DNA from: Bordetella parapertussis
GTDB lineage: Bacteria > Pseudomonadota > Gammaproteobacteria > Burkholderiales > Burkholderiaceae_C
DNA: 64,000 nt
NCBI GenBank assembly: GCA_945882755.1
Contig: CAMCWS010000001.1
Location: forward strand, 1 to 64,000
Direction of reading: 5' to 3'
The translations under genes were made by a program, and so were the position numbers. The first letter of the stretch is position 1; every line of letters starts with the position of its first letter. Shown here piece after piece: positions 41,846 through 51,090 of the stretch. The notes below the pieces were generated by a model. It was not told where the DNA came from and ran no database searches. It worked only from the letters and a program-made list of their open reading frames with translations.

Positions 41846-42307
41846 TCAGGCAGGTAGAGGGGTTTTCAGCATCAAAGCCGAGCGTTTGCAAGATGCAATC
41901 AATTCATTGTGTTGGTTGTAGCCTCGGTGGGCAAAAATCACAATGCCATTGCGTGGGCGAGATTGGCTTTCACGCAATTCAAGTACCTCGGTTTCCACCC
42001 GTACGGTGTCGCCGTGGAACAAGGGCTTTGGAAACCTCACCTCGTCCCAGCCCAAATTAGCCACTGTGGTGCCCAAGGTGGTGTCGCCAACGGACACACC
42101 CACAATCAAACCCAAGGTGAACACACTGTTGACAATGCGTTGCCCGAACTCGGTGTGGTGTTTGCAATACTCTTCATCGAGGTGCAAGGCTGCGGGGTTG
42201 TGTGTGAGGGCGGAAAACATCACATTGTCCATTTCAGACACGGTACGACGAATAGCGTGTTGAAACACCTGTCCGACGTAAAACGCTTCAAAGTACAAAC
42301 CAGCCAT
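41846..42307 (-). CDS. MaoC family dehydratase (hot-dog fold)
   Basis: A 153-residue protein: FEAFYVGQVFQHAIRRTVSE, the active-site loop SALTHNPAALHLDEEYCKHHTEFGQRIVNS with Asn/His, and a tail NGIVIFAHRGYNQHNELI. MaoC proteins hydrate enoyl-CoA esters. Next to a citramalyl/malyl-CoA-type lyase it could act as a mesaconyl- or itaconyl-CoA hydratase. This is a pathway inference; the CoA transferase needed to start such a pathway is not here. Confidence 0.88.
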   Translation of the reverse strand: MAGLYFEAFYVGQVFQHAIRRTVSEMDNVMFSALTHNPAALHLDEEYCKHHTEFGQRIVNSVFTLGLIVGVSVGDTTLGTTVANLGWDEVRFPKPLFHGDTVRVETEVLELRESQSRPRNGIVIFAHRGYNQHNELIASCKRSALMLKTPLPA

Positions 42308-43182
42308 CAGTGTTTCCTAGAAAGTTGCAGCAAGCGCAAGGCTTGGGTGAGGTGGGGTTTATCCACCATCTTGCCATCGAGTTGCACCGCACCAGCGCCT
42401 TGCGCCTGTGCAAACGCGTCCACAATGCGTTGCGCATGGCTGAGGTCGTTTGCTGAGGGCGTGAAGCCTTGGTTGATGACCTCCACTTGGTCGGGGTGTA
42501 TAGCCAGCTTGCCACTGAAGCCTTCTCTGCGAGCGTTGTGCACATCAGCAGCCAAGGCTTTCATGTCTTTGAAATCCACCGACAAAGTATCGATAGCCTG
42601 AATTTGCGCATGGGCCGAGGCCAATAAGCACAGTGAACGGGCAAGCTTATAAGTAAAAGTGAATTCGCCTGAGGCATCGCGGTTGGAGGTGGCACCCACG
42701 GCGGTTGCTAAATCTTCTGCGCCCCATGTCAAGCCTTGCAAGCGGGGCGTGGCACCGGCATATGACTGCAAATCGAACAAGGCACCCGGCACTTCGGTGG
42801 CCACAGGGATGATGCGTGTCGAGCCGAGCGCCAAGCCCTCACGCACTTCCAACGCAGACAAGCAATGGTCGAGCTGCTGCGCATCTTTGGCGTTCAAGGG
42901 CTTTGGCAGCATGATGCCGTCGGGTTTGCCAGCCATCACCGCCACCAAATCGTGCAAAGCCAAAGGGGTTTGCAAAGGGTTGATGCGAACCCACAGTTGT
43001 TGCTTTCGGTTGCTGTGAGTCTTTAGGAATTCGGCCACCATGCTTCGCGCAATCGCGGTTCGATCAGGCGACACCGAATCCTCCAAATCCAAAATCAAGG
43101 CATCGGCTGAAGTACTGATGGACTTAGCGAGTTTTTTCTCGCTGTCGCCAGGGACAAAAAGCAGTGAACGAAGCATGTGCAT
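42307..43182 (-). CDS. HpcH/HpaI-type CoA ester lyase
   Basis: A 291-residue TIM-barrel enzyme of the citrate lyase beta/malyl-CoA lyase family: LRSLLFVPGDSEKKLAKSIS, ALILDLEDSVSPDRT, WVRINPL, IIPVATEVPGALFDLQSYA and GKLAIHPDQVEVINQGFTPS. It splits a beta-hydroxyacyl-CoA such as citramalyl-, malyl- or methylmalyl-CoA into acetyl-CoA and an oxo acid. It shares one base with the MaoC gene, indicating a joint pathway. Confidence 0.9.
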   Translation of the reverse strand: MHMLRSLLFVPGDSEKKLAKSISTSADALILDLEDSVSPDRTAIARSMVAEFLKTHSNRKQQLWVRINPLQTPLALHDLVAVMAGKPDGIMLPKPLNAKDAQQLDHCLSALEVREGLALGSTRIIPVATEVPGALFDLQSYAGATPRLQGLTWGAEDLATAVGATSNRDASGEFTFTYKLARSLCLLASAHAQIQAIDTLSVDFKDMKALAADVHNARREGFSGKLAIHPDQVEVINQGFTPSANDLSHAQRIVDAFAQAQGAGAVQLDGKMVDKPHLTQALRLLQLSRKH

Positions 43183-43254
43183 AAAAGTTCAGTTGAAAGT
43201 GGGTGCGGGGTTGTTGGTTAGCCTAGAGCTTAGCTCAGCAGGTCGCGGAAACAC

Positions 43255-44205
43255 TCAGCGATGGAGCGCCATTCGTTGACGCGAAAAGGCAGCGACACCT
43301 TCTTCTTCCAATGCGGCTTGAAGTGGTAAGCCCGCAAGGCGCAACGCATGGCGTACAGCTTGTTTTTGCAAAGGGCTCGAAGGTGTTCGTCCCAGCATGG
43401 CCAAGGCCCAATCAGGAAGCTCATCAAATGCGGCTTGAATCACCAACTTGATCAGAGGGCGATCCCAAAGGCTTGAGGGGTAGTTTTCAATCACCTTGAT
43501 GATCTCTGCGGTGCGGTGATCGAACCGCAAGTCAGGCAAAAAGCCAAGCAATGCTTCTTCGCTGGCTTGCTTGGTTTGAGGTAAATCTTCTATGCCTAGG
43601 TGCTTGCCAATCAAGGTCATTTCAGCCAAGTAGCTGTCTTCTTCTGAAGGGTCAAGCGGGTTGAGTGAGAAACTTTGGTAAGCCCTTAAAAAGCTGGTCA
43701 CCTCGCCCAAGTGAACCCATCGAAGCAACTCGGGTTCATTGGCCACATAGGCCGAGCCGTCGGGCATAGAGCCCCGCACATTGGCGTGAATTTGGTTGAC
43801 CCGTTCTATGGACTTCAAGGCCAACTCGCTAGGGCCATAGGTGGTGATAGCGACAAAGTAGGCGGTTCGACCTAATCGGGCTTTGAGGTCATGGCGAAAA
43901 TTGGAATGGTCCCAGACCGCTGCCAAGGCCCTTGGGTGCAAGGCTTGCAGCATCAGTGACGACAAGCCCCCAACCATCATGCCGATGAAATGCGCATGGA
44001 CCCGCCAAGGCATGGAGGCAGGCCCAAGTAAACCGGGGTCACCCAAAGGCTGTTTAAAGTTGTCGAGGGACTGGGTTGAACCCGTCATCTGTCGGATGTG
44101 TTGACCGATCAAATGACGGACAGGCTGGGGGATTGTGAAAGCCGACCGCAAACGGCACGCAGGGGCGCTCTTATTAGGGGGTAGCGACCAACTGAACATG
44201 TTCAA
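43255..44205 (-). CDS. MpaB-like (DUF2236) oxygenase family protein
   Basis: A 316-residue protein with the DUF2236 pattern: LLGPASMPWRVHAHFIGMMVGGLSSLMLQALHPRALAAVWDHSNFRHDLKARLGRTAYF, then VNQIHANVRGSMPDG. The histidine-rich region carries the presumed heme ligands in latex-clearing protein and MpaB relatives. The family is named for MpaB, a fungal oxygenase that cleaves a farnesyl chain. The bacterial substrate is unknown. The gene overlaps the ion channel gene by 4 nt. Confidence 0.85.
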   Translation of the reverse strand: MNMFSWSLPPNKSAPACRLRSAFTIPQPVRHLIGQHIRQMTGSTQSLDNFKQPLGDPGLLGPASMPWRVHAHFIGMMVGGLSSLMLQALHPRALAAVWDHSNFRHDLKARLGRTAYFVAITTYGPSELALKSIERVNQIHANVRGSMPDGSAYVANEPELLRWVHLGEVTSFLRAYQSFSLNPLDPSEEDSYLAEMTLIGKHLGIEDLPQTKQASEEALLGFLPDLRFDHRTAEIIKVIENYPSSLWDRPLIKLVIQAAFDELPDWALAMLGRTPSSPLQKQAVRHALRLAGLPLQAALEEEGVAAFSRQRMALHR

Positions 44206-45035
44206 GTCAGAGGAGGAGACTGCTCAGGTTTTTTCTCAAGCAACTGACGCAATTCGCTGAGTTCGCGGTGAACCGTACGCAACTCGTGCTCGATGGCGTT
44301 AAATTGTGCGTGGTCCTTTCGGTCTTGTTCTTTATCCGCGGTTATGGAGTCGACGATGACCGCGATGAACAGGTTGAAGACGATGAAAGTGGCAACGAGA
44401 ATAAAAAGAACAAAAAATATCCATGCATAAGGGAACACCTCCATGATGGGTCTGGCCAATTCTTGTGACCAACCCTCCAAGGTCATGATTTGAAACAAGG
44501 TAAATGCACTTGACCCCAAGTCGCCAAACCATTGTGGGAAATCATCCTGAAAGAGATTGGTCGCAATCACTGCGGCTACATAAAAAATAATAAAAATCAA
44601 GCCAAAGACTGAGCCCAGTCCTGGTAATGCACTCAGCAAACCGCCAACCACTTTGCGCATGCTTTCGACTTTATTGATAAGTCGCAGCACCCGCAAAACC
44701 CTTAAAGCTCTCAACACAGATAAAGACCCAGAAGCGGGAATCAGCGCAATGCCGACAACAATGAAGTCGAAGACACACCAAGGGTCTTTGAAATAAGCCA
44801 GACCTCTGGCGGTGATAAGAATCACGATTTCAGCAATGAAAATCCACAAAATTACATGGTCTAGAAAAAGCAGATGAGACCCCATGCTTTTCATGATTTC
44901 TTTGTCGGTCTCTAAACCGAGAATCACTGCATTGAGGAGTATGAGAAAAACCAAAAAATTTTGAACCCATGGGTTAGCCATGAAAGATTCAATTCGATTT
45001 TTCCAAGGACTGCTCGAGCGGTAGTCGTCATTCAT
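44202..45035 (-). CDS. Voltage-gated sodium channel-like ion transporter
   Basis: A 277-residue protein with six helices, one NavBac-type subunit. S4 carries the repeated arginines VLRALRVLRVLRLINKVESMRK. The pore motif reads FQIMTLEGWSQ, close to the TLESW of NaChBac/NavAb but with Gly instead of Ser. The cytoplasmic C-terminus is a coiled coil (HELRTVHRELSELRQLLEKK) that holds the tetramer. It likely conducts Na+ in response to voltage. Ion choice cannot be read with certainty from sequence. Confidence 0.9.
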   Translation of the reverse strand: MNDDYRSSSPWKNRIESFMANPWVQNFLVFLILLNAVILGLETDKEIMKSMGSHLLFLDHVILWIFIAEIVILITARGLAYFKDPWCVFDFIVVGIALIPASGSLSVLRALRVLRVLRLINKVESMRKVVGGLLSALPGLGSVFGLIFIIFYVAAVIATNLFQDDFPQWFGDLGSSAFTLFQIMTLEGWSQELARPIMEVFPYAWIFFVLFILVATFIVFNLFIAVIVDSITADKEQDRKDHAQFNAIEHELRTVHRELSELRQLLEKKPEQSPPLT

Positions 45036-45099
45036 ACAACTGCATCCGTTTTTTTAAAGATGCAGACTTTAGCGCATAGCCCCAGTGGCTAATGTTTGC

Positions 45100-45624
45100 T
45101 TAGGCGGCCAAAGAATTGGCTAGCGTGAACACCGAATTGGGCCCTGTAGGCAATTTAGGCAATTGAAGCGGTTTAAATTTCCTCGGATCGAGTTTGGCAG
45201 AGGCCGTCGACATGGGCACACCGCCCCAAGCATCATCGGGTACTTGGTTCATCACATCGGCCAAACTCAAACCCTTTAAGTGGTTTTCCCAAAAACTTTT
45301 CATCAAATGAGAAATCACATCTTTGCTCATCTCGCCTTGGTCTTCGCGGCTGCGTTGTTTGGTTTGCTCTTGAAAATCAAAATGTTTGACCAGGTCAAGC
45401 AGCATCAATTCAGAGGGTTTGCTTTGCGTGCAATAACCACCACCTGGACCACGGTAAGACACCACAAAACCCTGCTTCTTGAGTTGCGCGAACAAGGACT
45501 CTAAATAAGACACCGATAAGCCCAGTCGCTTGCTCACGAGATCGGTGGTGACTGGCCCATTGTCTTGGTGCTTGCATACCCACAACATGGTGTTGACCGC
45601 GTTTTGTGTCAGTTTAGAAAACAT
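45100..45624 (-). CDS. Rrf2 family transcriptional regulator
   Basis: A protein of about 174 residues with the Rrf2 winged helix: MFSKLTQNAVNTMLWVCKHQ, VSKRLGLSVSYLESLFAQLKKQGFVVSYRGPGGGYCTQ. It lacks the three cysteines of IscR/NsrR-type Fe-S clusters, so it does not sense iron-sulfur or NO in that way. The C-terminal part is longer than usual and of unknown role. A GGAG precedes ATG 45624. Divergent from the MerR gene across about 170 bp, suggesting joint control. Confidence 0.88.
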   Translation of the reverse strand: MFSKLTQNAVNTMLWVCKHQDNGPVTTDLVSKRLGLSVSYLESLFAQLKKQGFVVSYRGPGGGYCTQSKPSELMLLDLVKHFDFQEQTKQRSREDQGEMSKDVISHLMKSFWENHLKGLSLADVMNQVPDDAWGGVPMSTASAKLDPRKFKPLQLPKLPTGPNSVFTLANSLAA

Positions 45625-45756
45625 ATCAATCTCCAGACTTAGTCTTAGTTGCTTACCTATCAAGCGTGCTTGAAGTGGTTAGAGGTATGAAATATAGAGT
45701 CAATTGTGCTTTATTCAAGCAAAAAAACAAAAATTGAACCATTTTCGGTTTATTAT

Positions 45757-45770
45757 TAGGTCAAAACCTA
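45757..45770. promoter_or_regulatory. Short inverted repeat between rrf2 and merR genes
   Basis: TAGGT-CAAA-ACCTA is a perfect 5-bp-arm repeat in the AT-rich space of about 170 bases between the two divergent regulators. It may be an operator for one of them. Short and therefore weak on its own. Confidence 0.3.
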
Positions 45771-45796
45771 TTCAAATTTGCTTGAAAGCTAAAACC

Positions 45797-46798
45797 ATGT
45801 CCCTGAATTCTTCACCTGATCGAATGGAAGGCCGCTACAGGATTGGCGCAGCGGCCAAATTGGCAGGTTTGCCTGTGGCGACTTTGCGTGTGTGGGAGCG
45901 CCGTTACTCGGTGGTCACGCCACCGAAAACCGATGGCGGGCACAGGCTCTACAGCGACCATGATGTGCTCAAGGTCACCTTGCTCAAAAGCTTGACGCAA
46001 CAAGGTCACGCCATCAGTACCTTGTCTGACCTAGACATTGCGTCCTTGCAAAGTTTGTTGAATGACTCTCGCCAAGCTGGGCAGGTACATGCGGCGCGTC
46101 AGGTGCTGCCCGCGGTGATTTCATTGGTGGTGGTGGGCTACAACTTGGCGTCCCGCTTAGAAACCCAAAAGTTCACCCTGAGTTTTGGCCATGCCAGCTT
46201 GAAGGTGGTGCAGGTGTTCACTGATTTGCAAGACGCCTTGTCCTCAGCCGAAATACCTGCGGTGGACGATGCCTCAACCATGTTGGTGCTGAGTCAGTCT
46301 TCGGTGCTCTCCAACTATGCCGAGGATATTTTGCGACTCCAGCAGCGTTTGAAGGTCAGCAAAGGCTTATTGATTTACCGTTATGCCTCGGACCAAGTGA
46401 TACAAGACCTCAAAGATGCGGGACTGCTTTTGCGTCGTGAGCCGGTGTCTGACAGCGATCTCAGTGACATCATGCAATCGGTACTTTTTGTGGACCCGTC
46501 TCGGCATGTTTCGCAACTCTCGGCCAAAACCATTCCTGCACGCCGGTATTCCGATCAGGTGCTGCGGCGAGTCGCTGCTATTTCAACCCAAGTGCTGTGC
46601 GAGTGCCCTCGCCATGTGGCAGAGCTGATTGAACAGCTCAGCAGTTTTGAAAAATACAGCAGCGAATGTTTGAACAGCTCTGTTAACGATGCCAAGCTGC
46701 ACGCCTATCTGGCTGCTGTCTCTGGCACGGCTCGGGCTTTGTTTGAGGAAGCTTTGCATAGGGTGGCGCAGCAAGAGGGTATAGACTTGTCAGAGTGA
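45797..46798 (+). CDS. MerR family regulator
   Basis: A 333-residue regulator. The N-terminal MerR helix-turn-helix and wing are YRIGAAAKLAGLPVATLRVWERRYSVVTPPKTDGGHRLYSDHDV. The rest lacks the His motif of B12-binding LitR/CarH proteins (E/DXHXXG is not seen), so light or cobalamin sensing is unlikely. The C-terminal half contains several VLSQSSVLSN and cysteine-bearing STQVLCECPRH segments of unknown function. It ends 5 bp before serC, so the two could be co-transcribed. Confidence 0.85.
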   Translation: MSLNSSPDRMEGRYRIGAAAKLAGLPVATLRVWERRYSVVTPPKTDGGHRLYSDHDVLKVTLLKSLTQQGHAISTLSDLDIASLQSLLNDSRQAGQVHAARQVLPAVISLVVVGYNLASRLETQKFTLSFGHASLKVVQVFTDLQDALSSAEIPAVDDASTMLVLSQSSVLSNYAEDILRLQQRLKVSKGLLIYRYASDQVIQDLKDAGLLLRREPVSDSDLSDIMQSVLFVDPSRHVSQLSAKTIPARRYSDQVLRRVAAISTQVLCECPRHVAELIEQLSSFEKYSSECLNSSVNDAKLHAYLAAVSGTARALFEEALHRVAQQEGIDLSE

Positions 46799-46803
46799 CC
46801 CCT

Positions 46804-47886
46804 ATGAACCGCGTTCTCAATTTCAGTTCCGGCCCTGCCACTTTGCCTGAGGCCGTTTTGCGTCAAGCTGCCAGCGATATGCTCGATTGGCAGGGAAGCG
46901 GCATGTCCGTCATGGAGATGAGCCACCGTGGACCTGAGTTCACCCAGATCTTGGCTCAAACCCAGTCGCTCTTGAAAAGCTTGTTGGCTATTCCTGACAA
47001 TTACTGCGTGTTGTTGTTGCAAGGTGGGGCCATTGCAGAAAACGCGATCGTGCCCATGAACCTGATCGGTACAACAGGACAGGCCGACTATGTGGTCAGT
47101 GGCAATTGGTCGCACAAGTCCATGCAAGAAGCCGCTCGTTATGGCCGGGTTCATCTGGCCGCCAGTTCCGAGGCCCAAGGCTTCTCCTGTATGCCAGACC
47201 TTGCCTCCTGGCAGTTGTCAGACAAGCCCGCTTATGTGCATTTTTGTAGCAATGAAACCATCGGTGGCGTGGAGTGCCATTGGACGCCCAGCACGGGAGA
47301 CGTGCCTTTGGTGGCCGATATGTCTTCCAACATCATGTCGCGGCCTTTGGACGTGTCGCGTTATGGATTGATTTATGCGGGTGCACAAAAGAACATGGGG
47401 CCTTCAGGCGTGACCTTGGTGATTGTTCGCCGTGACTTGATGGGCCATGCACTGGCGTCAACGCCCTCAGCCTTCAACTACCAGTTGCAAGCGGACAACG
47501 AGTCCATGTACAACACGCCGCCCACCTATGCCATCTACATCATGGGCTTGGTTTTGCAGCATATCCATGACGAAGGTGGTTTGCCCGCCATGGCAGAGCG
47601 CAACCTTGCGAAGTCGCAGTTGCTCTATGACTTTTTAGACCACAGCCGCTTCTTCAGCAACCGTGTGCGCCCTGCAGACCGCTCTCGCATGAACGTGACG
47701 TTTTATTTGCGCGATGAATCCTTGAACACAGCCTTCCTCGAAGCTGCGCAAGCGCAAGGCATGGTGCAACTGCGTGGCCACCGTATCGCTGGTGGTATGC
47801 GAGCGTCCATTTACAACGCTATGCCGATTTCAGCGGTACAAAAATTGCGCGACTTTATGTTCGCGTTTGAAAAACGTCACGCTTGA
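46804..47886 (+). CDS. serC: Phosphoserine aminotransferase
   Basis: A 360-residue PLP enzyme that makes 3-phosphoserine from 3-phosphohydroxypyruvate, and works in pyridoxal phosphate synthesis. VLNFSSGPATLPEAVL is the standard N-terminus, the active PLP lysine lies in YAGAQKNMGPSGVTL, and GHRIAGGMRASIYNAM the C-terminal signature. The ATG at 46804 fits this start. Its 3' end overlaps the convergent aceE by 10 bp. Confidence 0.97.
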   Translation: MNRVLNFSSGPATLPEAVLRQAASDMLDWQGSGMSVMEMSHRGPEFTQILAQTQSLLKSLLAIPDNYCVLLLQGGAIAENAIVPMNLIGTTGQADYVVSGNWSHKSMQEAARYGRVHLAASSEAQGFSCMPDLASWQLSDKPAYVHFCSNETIGGVECHWTPSTGDVPLVADMSSNIMSRPLDVSRYGLIYAGAQKNMGPSGVTLVIVRRDLMGHALASTPSAFNYQLQADNESMYNTPPTYAIYIMGLVLQHIHDEGGLPAMAERNLAKSQLLYDFLDHSRFFSNRVRPADRSRMNVTFYLRDESLNTAFLEAAQAQGMVQLRGHRIAGGMRASIYNAMPISAVQKLRDFMFAFEKRHA

Positions 47887-50504
47887 GCCAGCGCTACCCG
47901 CGCTGCTTTGGCAATGTGTTGCGCATCCACTTGGAAAAAATGTCTTAACTCTGCACGGGTGTCGCTGCGACCAAACCCATCGGTGCCCAATGCAATGTAA
48001 CGACGGTTGGGTGGCAAGTAGGCTCGCACACTTTCGGCAACTGCCCTGACATAGTCGGTGGCAGCAATCACGGGTCCGTGCGTGTTACTCAGCTGTGCAG
48101 TGACAAACGGTGTGAGGGTTTTGCCGTCTGCCAAGGCCGCTTGCTCGCAAGCTTGGCCATTTCGGGCAAGTTCACTCCAACTCGTCACACTGAACACCTG
48201 CGACGCGATGCCTTCCTTTACCAACGAGTCGGCAGCTTGCATCACCTCTCGCAAAATAGCGCCAGAGCCCAAAAGCGTCACTTCGGCTTTGGCTTTGGGC
48301 AGCGTTGAGCGGTTATCGGCTAGCAGGTACATACCTTGCAATATCTCCGCTTCAGTGCCGGTTTTCAGGTCAGGCTGTGCATAGTTTTCGTTCATCAGGG
48401 TGATGTAATAAAACACATCTTTTTGTTCGACCATCATCTCCCGCATCCCTTGGTCGACGATGACCGCCATTTCGCAAGCGAAGGCTGGGTCATAAGCTTT
48501 GCAATTGGGGATGGTGGCCGCCACCAAATGGCTGGTGCCGTCTTGGTGCTGCAAACCTTCGCCCCCCAAGGTGGTGCGCCCTGAGGTGGCACCCAGCAAA
48601 AAGCCTCTGGCGCGTTGGTCTGCGGCGGCCCATATCGCGTCACCCACCCGTTGGAAACCGAACATGGAGTAGTAAATGTAGAAGGGCAGCATGGCCAAGC
48701 CATGAACGCTGTAACTGGTGGCTGCAGCTGTCCAACTGGCAATCGCACCAGCTTCGCTGATGCCCTCTTCCAAAATTTGGCCATCCATGGCTTCGCGGTA
48801 ACTCAGCACCGAGCCAATGTCTTCGGGTTCGTACTTTTGCCCCACGCTGGAATAAATCCCCACTTGTTTGAACAGATTTGCCATGCCAAAGGTACGCGCT
48901 TCATCCGCCACGATAGGGACGATGCGTGAGCCGAGTTGGGGGTCTTTCATGAGGTTTCCCAGCAAGCGCACAAAGGCCAGGGTGGTCGACATCTCTTTGC
49001 CATCGGCTTGAACGGCAAAGCTCGCGTAGCTGCTGATGGCTGGTACCCCAATGGTTTCGCAAGCGGTTTCACGCTTGGGCAAGTAGCCTCCCAGTTGTTG
49101 ACGCCGCGCATGGAGGTATTGCATCTCTGGGCTGTCGTCTTTCGGTTTGAAAAACGCCAGTTCTTTGGCTTGCTCGTCGCTCAAAGGAAGATTGAAGCGG
49201 TTGCGAAACTCTAGGAGCGCCATGTCATCGAGTTTTTTCTGGCTGTGGGTGGTCATCTTGCCTTGACCGGCTTGTCCCATGCCATAGCCTTTTTTGGTGT
49301 GCGCCAAGATGACGGTGGGTTGGCCTTGGTGAGCCGCTGCAGCCGCATAAGCCGCGTGGATTTTTACCAAGTCATGACCGCCTCGCTTCAAGCGGTCAAT
49401 TTGCTCATCGCTCAGACCTTGAGCAAGTTGGGCAAGCTCGGGGTTTTGGCCAAAGAAGTTATCGCGGTTAAAACGCCCATCTTTCGCGGCGAAGGTTTGC
49501 ATTTGTCCGTCCACCGTGTTGGCAAAGGCGCGAACCAACGCTTGCTGGGTGTCTCTTGCAAATAAGCCGTCCCAGTCGCTGCCCCAAATGAGTTTGACCA
49601 CATTCCATCCCGCACCGCGAAAGAGTTTTTCCAGTTCGTCAATGATGCGCCCGTTACCGCGAACCGGACCATCCAAGCGCTGCAGGTTGCAATTGACCAC
49701 CCATACCAAGTTGTCCAATTTTTCGCGTGAGGCCAGCGTCAATGCGCTCATGCTCTCGGGCTCGTCCATTTCCCCATCGCCAAACACGCCCCAAACTTTG
49801 CGCTGACTGCAGTCCAGCAGTTGGCGGTGCGACAAATAGCGCATGAAGCGCGCATGGTAGATAGAGCTGATGGGCCCAAGCCCCATTGAGCCTGTGGGGA
49901 ACTGCCAAAAATCGGGCATCAACCAAGGGTGAGGGTAGCTGGAGAGGCCCCGTGCACCCGCTTTGGGTGCGCTGAGTTCTTGGCGGTAATGCGCTAAATC
50001 TTGTTCGCTTAAGCGCCCCTCTAAATAGGCTCTTGCATAAACGCCAGGCGCACTGTGCGGTTGGAAAAAAACCAAATCGCCGCCGTGTTGTTCATTGCGG
50101 CCGTGAAAGAAATGGTTAAACCCCACCTCAAACAAATCGGCCGCACTGGCGTAGCTGGCGATATGGCCGCCCAATTCTCCATAGGCAGCGTTGGCCCTCG
50201 CCACCATCGCCAAGGCGTTCCAGCGCATCAGCGAGGCAATTTTTTCTTCGATGGCCAAATCGCCAGGAAAGGGCGCTTGAACATCCACGGCAATGGTGTT
50301 GACATAAGGTGTGACCAACTCCGGCGACCAGTCCAATTGGTTTTGGTGAGCCAGCGCCACCAACTGGTCCAGCAAAAAACCTGCTCGCTCAGCGCCATGT
50401 TGCAGAACTACGGCGTTGAAAGCTTCACGCCACTCGGCGGTCTCTTGTGGATCTTCATCCAAGTTGGCAGAAGGGAAGGATGGGTTGAAGAGGCGTTTGT
50501 TCAT
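47877..50504 (-). CDS. aceE: Pyruvate dehydrogenase E1-like (AceE/MdeB-type), stand-alone
   Basis: An 875-residue homodimeric E1 that decarboxylates a 2-oxo acid with thiamine diphosphate. The ThDP motif is VFGDGEMDEPESMSALTLAS with NCNLQRLDGPVRGNGRII, and the C-terminal half has GRTTLGGEGLQHQDGTS. aceF and lpd do not follow. With a divergent Lrp regulator, the plan resembles mdeB/mdeR of Pseudomonas putida, where an E1 homologue serves 2-oxobutyrate after methionine breakdown; but no mdeA is here. The true substrate is uncertain. The 3' end overlaps serC. Confidence 0.92.
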   Translation of the reverse strand: MNKRLFNPSFPSANLDEDPQETAEWREAFNAVVLQHGAERAGFLLDQLVALAHQNQLDWSPELVTPYVNTIAVDVQAPFPGDLAIEEKIASLMRWNALAMVARANAAYGELGGHIASYASAADLFEVGFNHFFHGRNEQHGGDLVFFQPHSAPGVYARAYLEGRLSEQDLAHYRQELSAPKAGARGLSSYPHPWLMPDFWQFPTGSMGLGPISSIYHARFMRYLSHRQLLDCSQRKVWGVFGDGEMDEPESMSALTLASREKLDNLVWVVNCNLQRLDGPVRGNGRIIDELEKLFRGAGWNVVKLIWGSDWDGLFARDTQQALVRAFANTVDGQMQTFAAKDGRFNRDNFFGQNPELAQLAQGLSDEQIDRLKRGGHDLVKIHAAYAAAAAHQGQPTVILAHTKKGYGMGQAGQGKMTTHSQKKLDDMALLEFRNRFNLPLSDEQAKELAFFKPKDDSPEMQYLHARRQQLGGYLPKRETACETIGVPAISSYASFAVQADGKEMSTTLAFVRLLGNLMKDPQLGSRIVPIVADEARTFGMANLFKQVGIYSSVGQKYEPEDIGSVLSYREAMDGQILEEGISEAGAIASWTAAATSYSVHGLAMLPFYIYYSMFGFQRVGDAIWAAADQRARGFLLGATSGRTTLGGEGLQHQDGTSHLVAATIPNCKAYDPAFACEMAVIVDQGMREMMVEQKDVFYYITLMNENYAQPDLKTGTEAEILQGMYLLADNRSTLPKAKAEVTLLGSGAILREVMQAADSLVKEGIASQVFSVTSWSELARNGQACEQAALADGKTLTPFVTAQLSNTHGPVIAATDYVRAVAESVRAYLPPNRRYIALGTDGFGRSDTRAELRHFFQVDAQHIAKAARVALAQA

Positions 50505-50533
50505 GCTTGCCAATATAGCGAAAACACAGCCAA

Positions 50534-50550
50534 ATAAATATCTTATTTAT
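50534..50550. promoter_or_regulatory. Palindrome between aceE and the Lrp gene
   Basis: ATAAATA-TCT-TATTTAT, perfect 7-bp arms with a 3-base centre, 17 bp in total, in the AT-rich divergent spacer. Size and AT-richness fit Lrp/AsnC sites. A candidate operator for both genes. Confidence 0.45.
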
Positions 50551-50610
50551 AGCTACCAAGACATAATTCAAAGCATAAAATATGTTAAAAATTGATTTTG
50601 GAGATATTTT

Positions 50611-51090
50611 ATGTATTTGGATTCCACTGATTACAAAATATTAGATCAGTTACAGCAAAACAGCGCCATCACCAATGTCGAGTTGGCCAAGCGGGTGCAT
50701 TTGTCACCCTCGCCTTGTCTGAACCGGGTCAAGGCGCTTGAAACGTCGGGCGTCATTCAAAAGTATGTGGCGTTGACCGACCCCAAAGCCTTGGGTCTGG
50801 GCTTGAACGTCTTCATCTCCATCAGCTTGAAAGAGCAGTCCAAGCAGACCTTGGCCGAGTTTGAGCGGCGTATTGCCGACCATGATGAGGTGATGGAGTG
50901 CTACCTCATGACCGGTGACTCGGATTATTTGATTCGTGTGGCCATCGCCGATATGGCAGCTTTGGAAAAGTTCATTTTGGAGCAACTCTCGCCCATTCCA
51001 GGCGTCGAAAAAATACGCAGCAGTTTTGCTCTGAAACAGGTTCGCTACAAAACGGCTTTGCCACTCAAGCCTGCACCCATTACTTCTTGA
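50611..51090 (+). CDS. Lrp/AsnC family transcriptional regulator
   Basis: A 159-residue regulator with an N-terminal helix-turn-helix ([38 protein letters not shown]) and C-terminal RAM ligand-binding domain ([41 protein letters not shown]). Such proteins sense amino acids or related acids. It is divergent from the aceE-like gene, as MdeR is from mdeAB, so it likely controls that gene. GGAG is 9 bases before ATG. Confidence 0.92.
   Translation: MYLDSTDYKILDQLQQNSAITNVELAKRVHLSPSPCLNRVKALETSGVIQKYVALTDPKALGLGLNVFISISLKEQSKQTLAEFERRIADHDEVMECYLMTGDSDYLIRVAIADMAALEKFILEQLSPIPGVEKIRSSFALKQVRYKTALPLKPAPITS

Noticed and set aside
45797-46798. LitR/CarH-type B12 photoreceptor
   Set aside because: The MerR domain is present, but the histidine motif for cobalamin is not seen.
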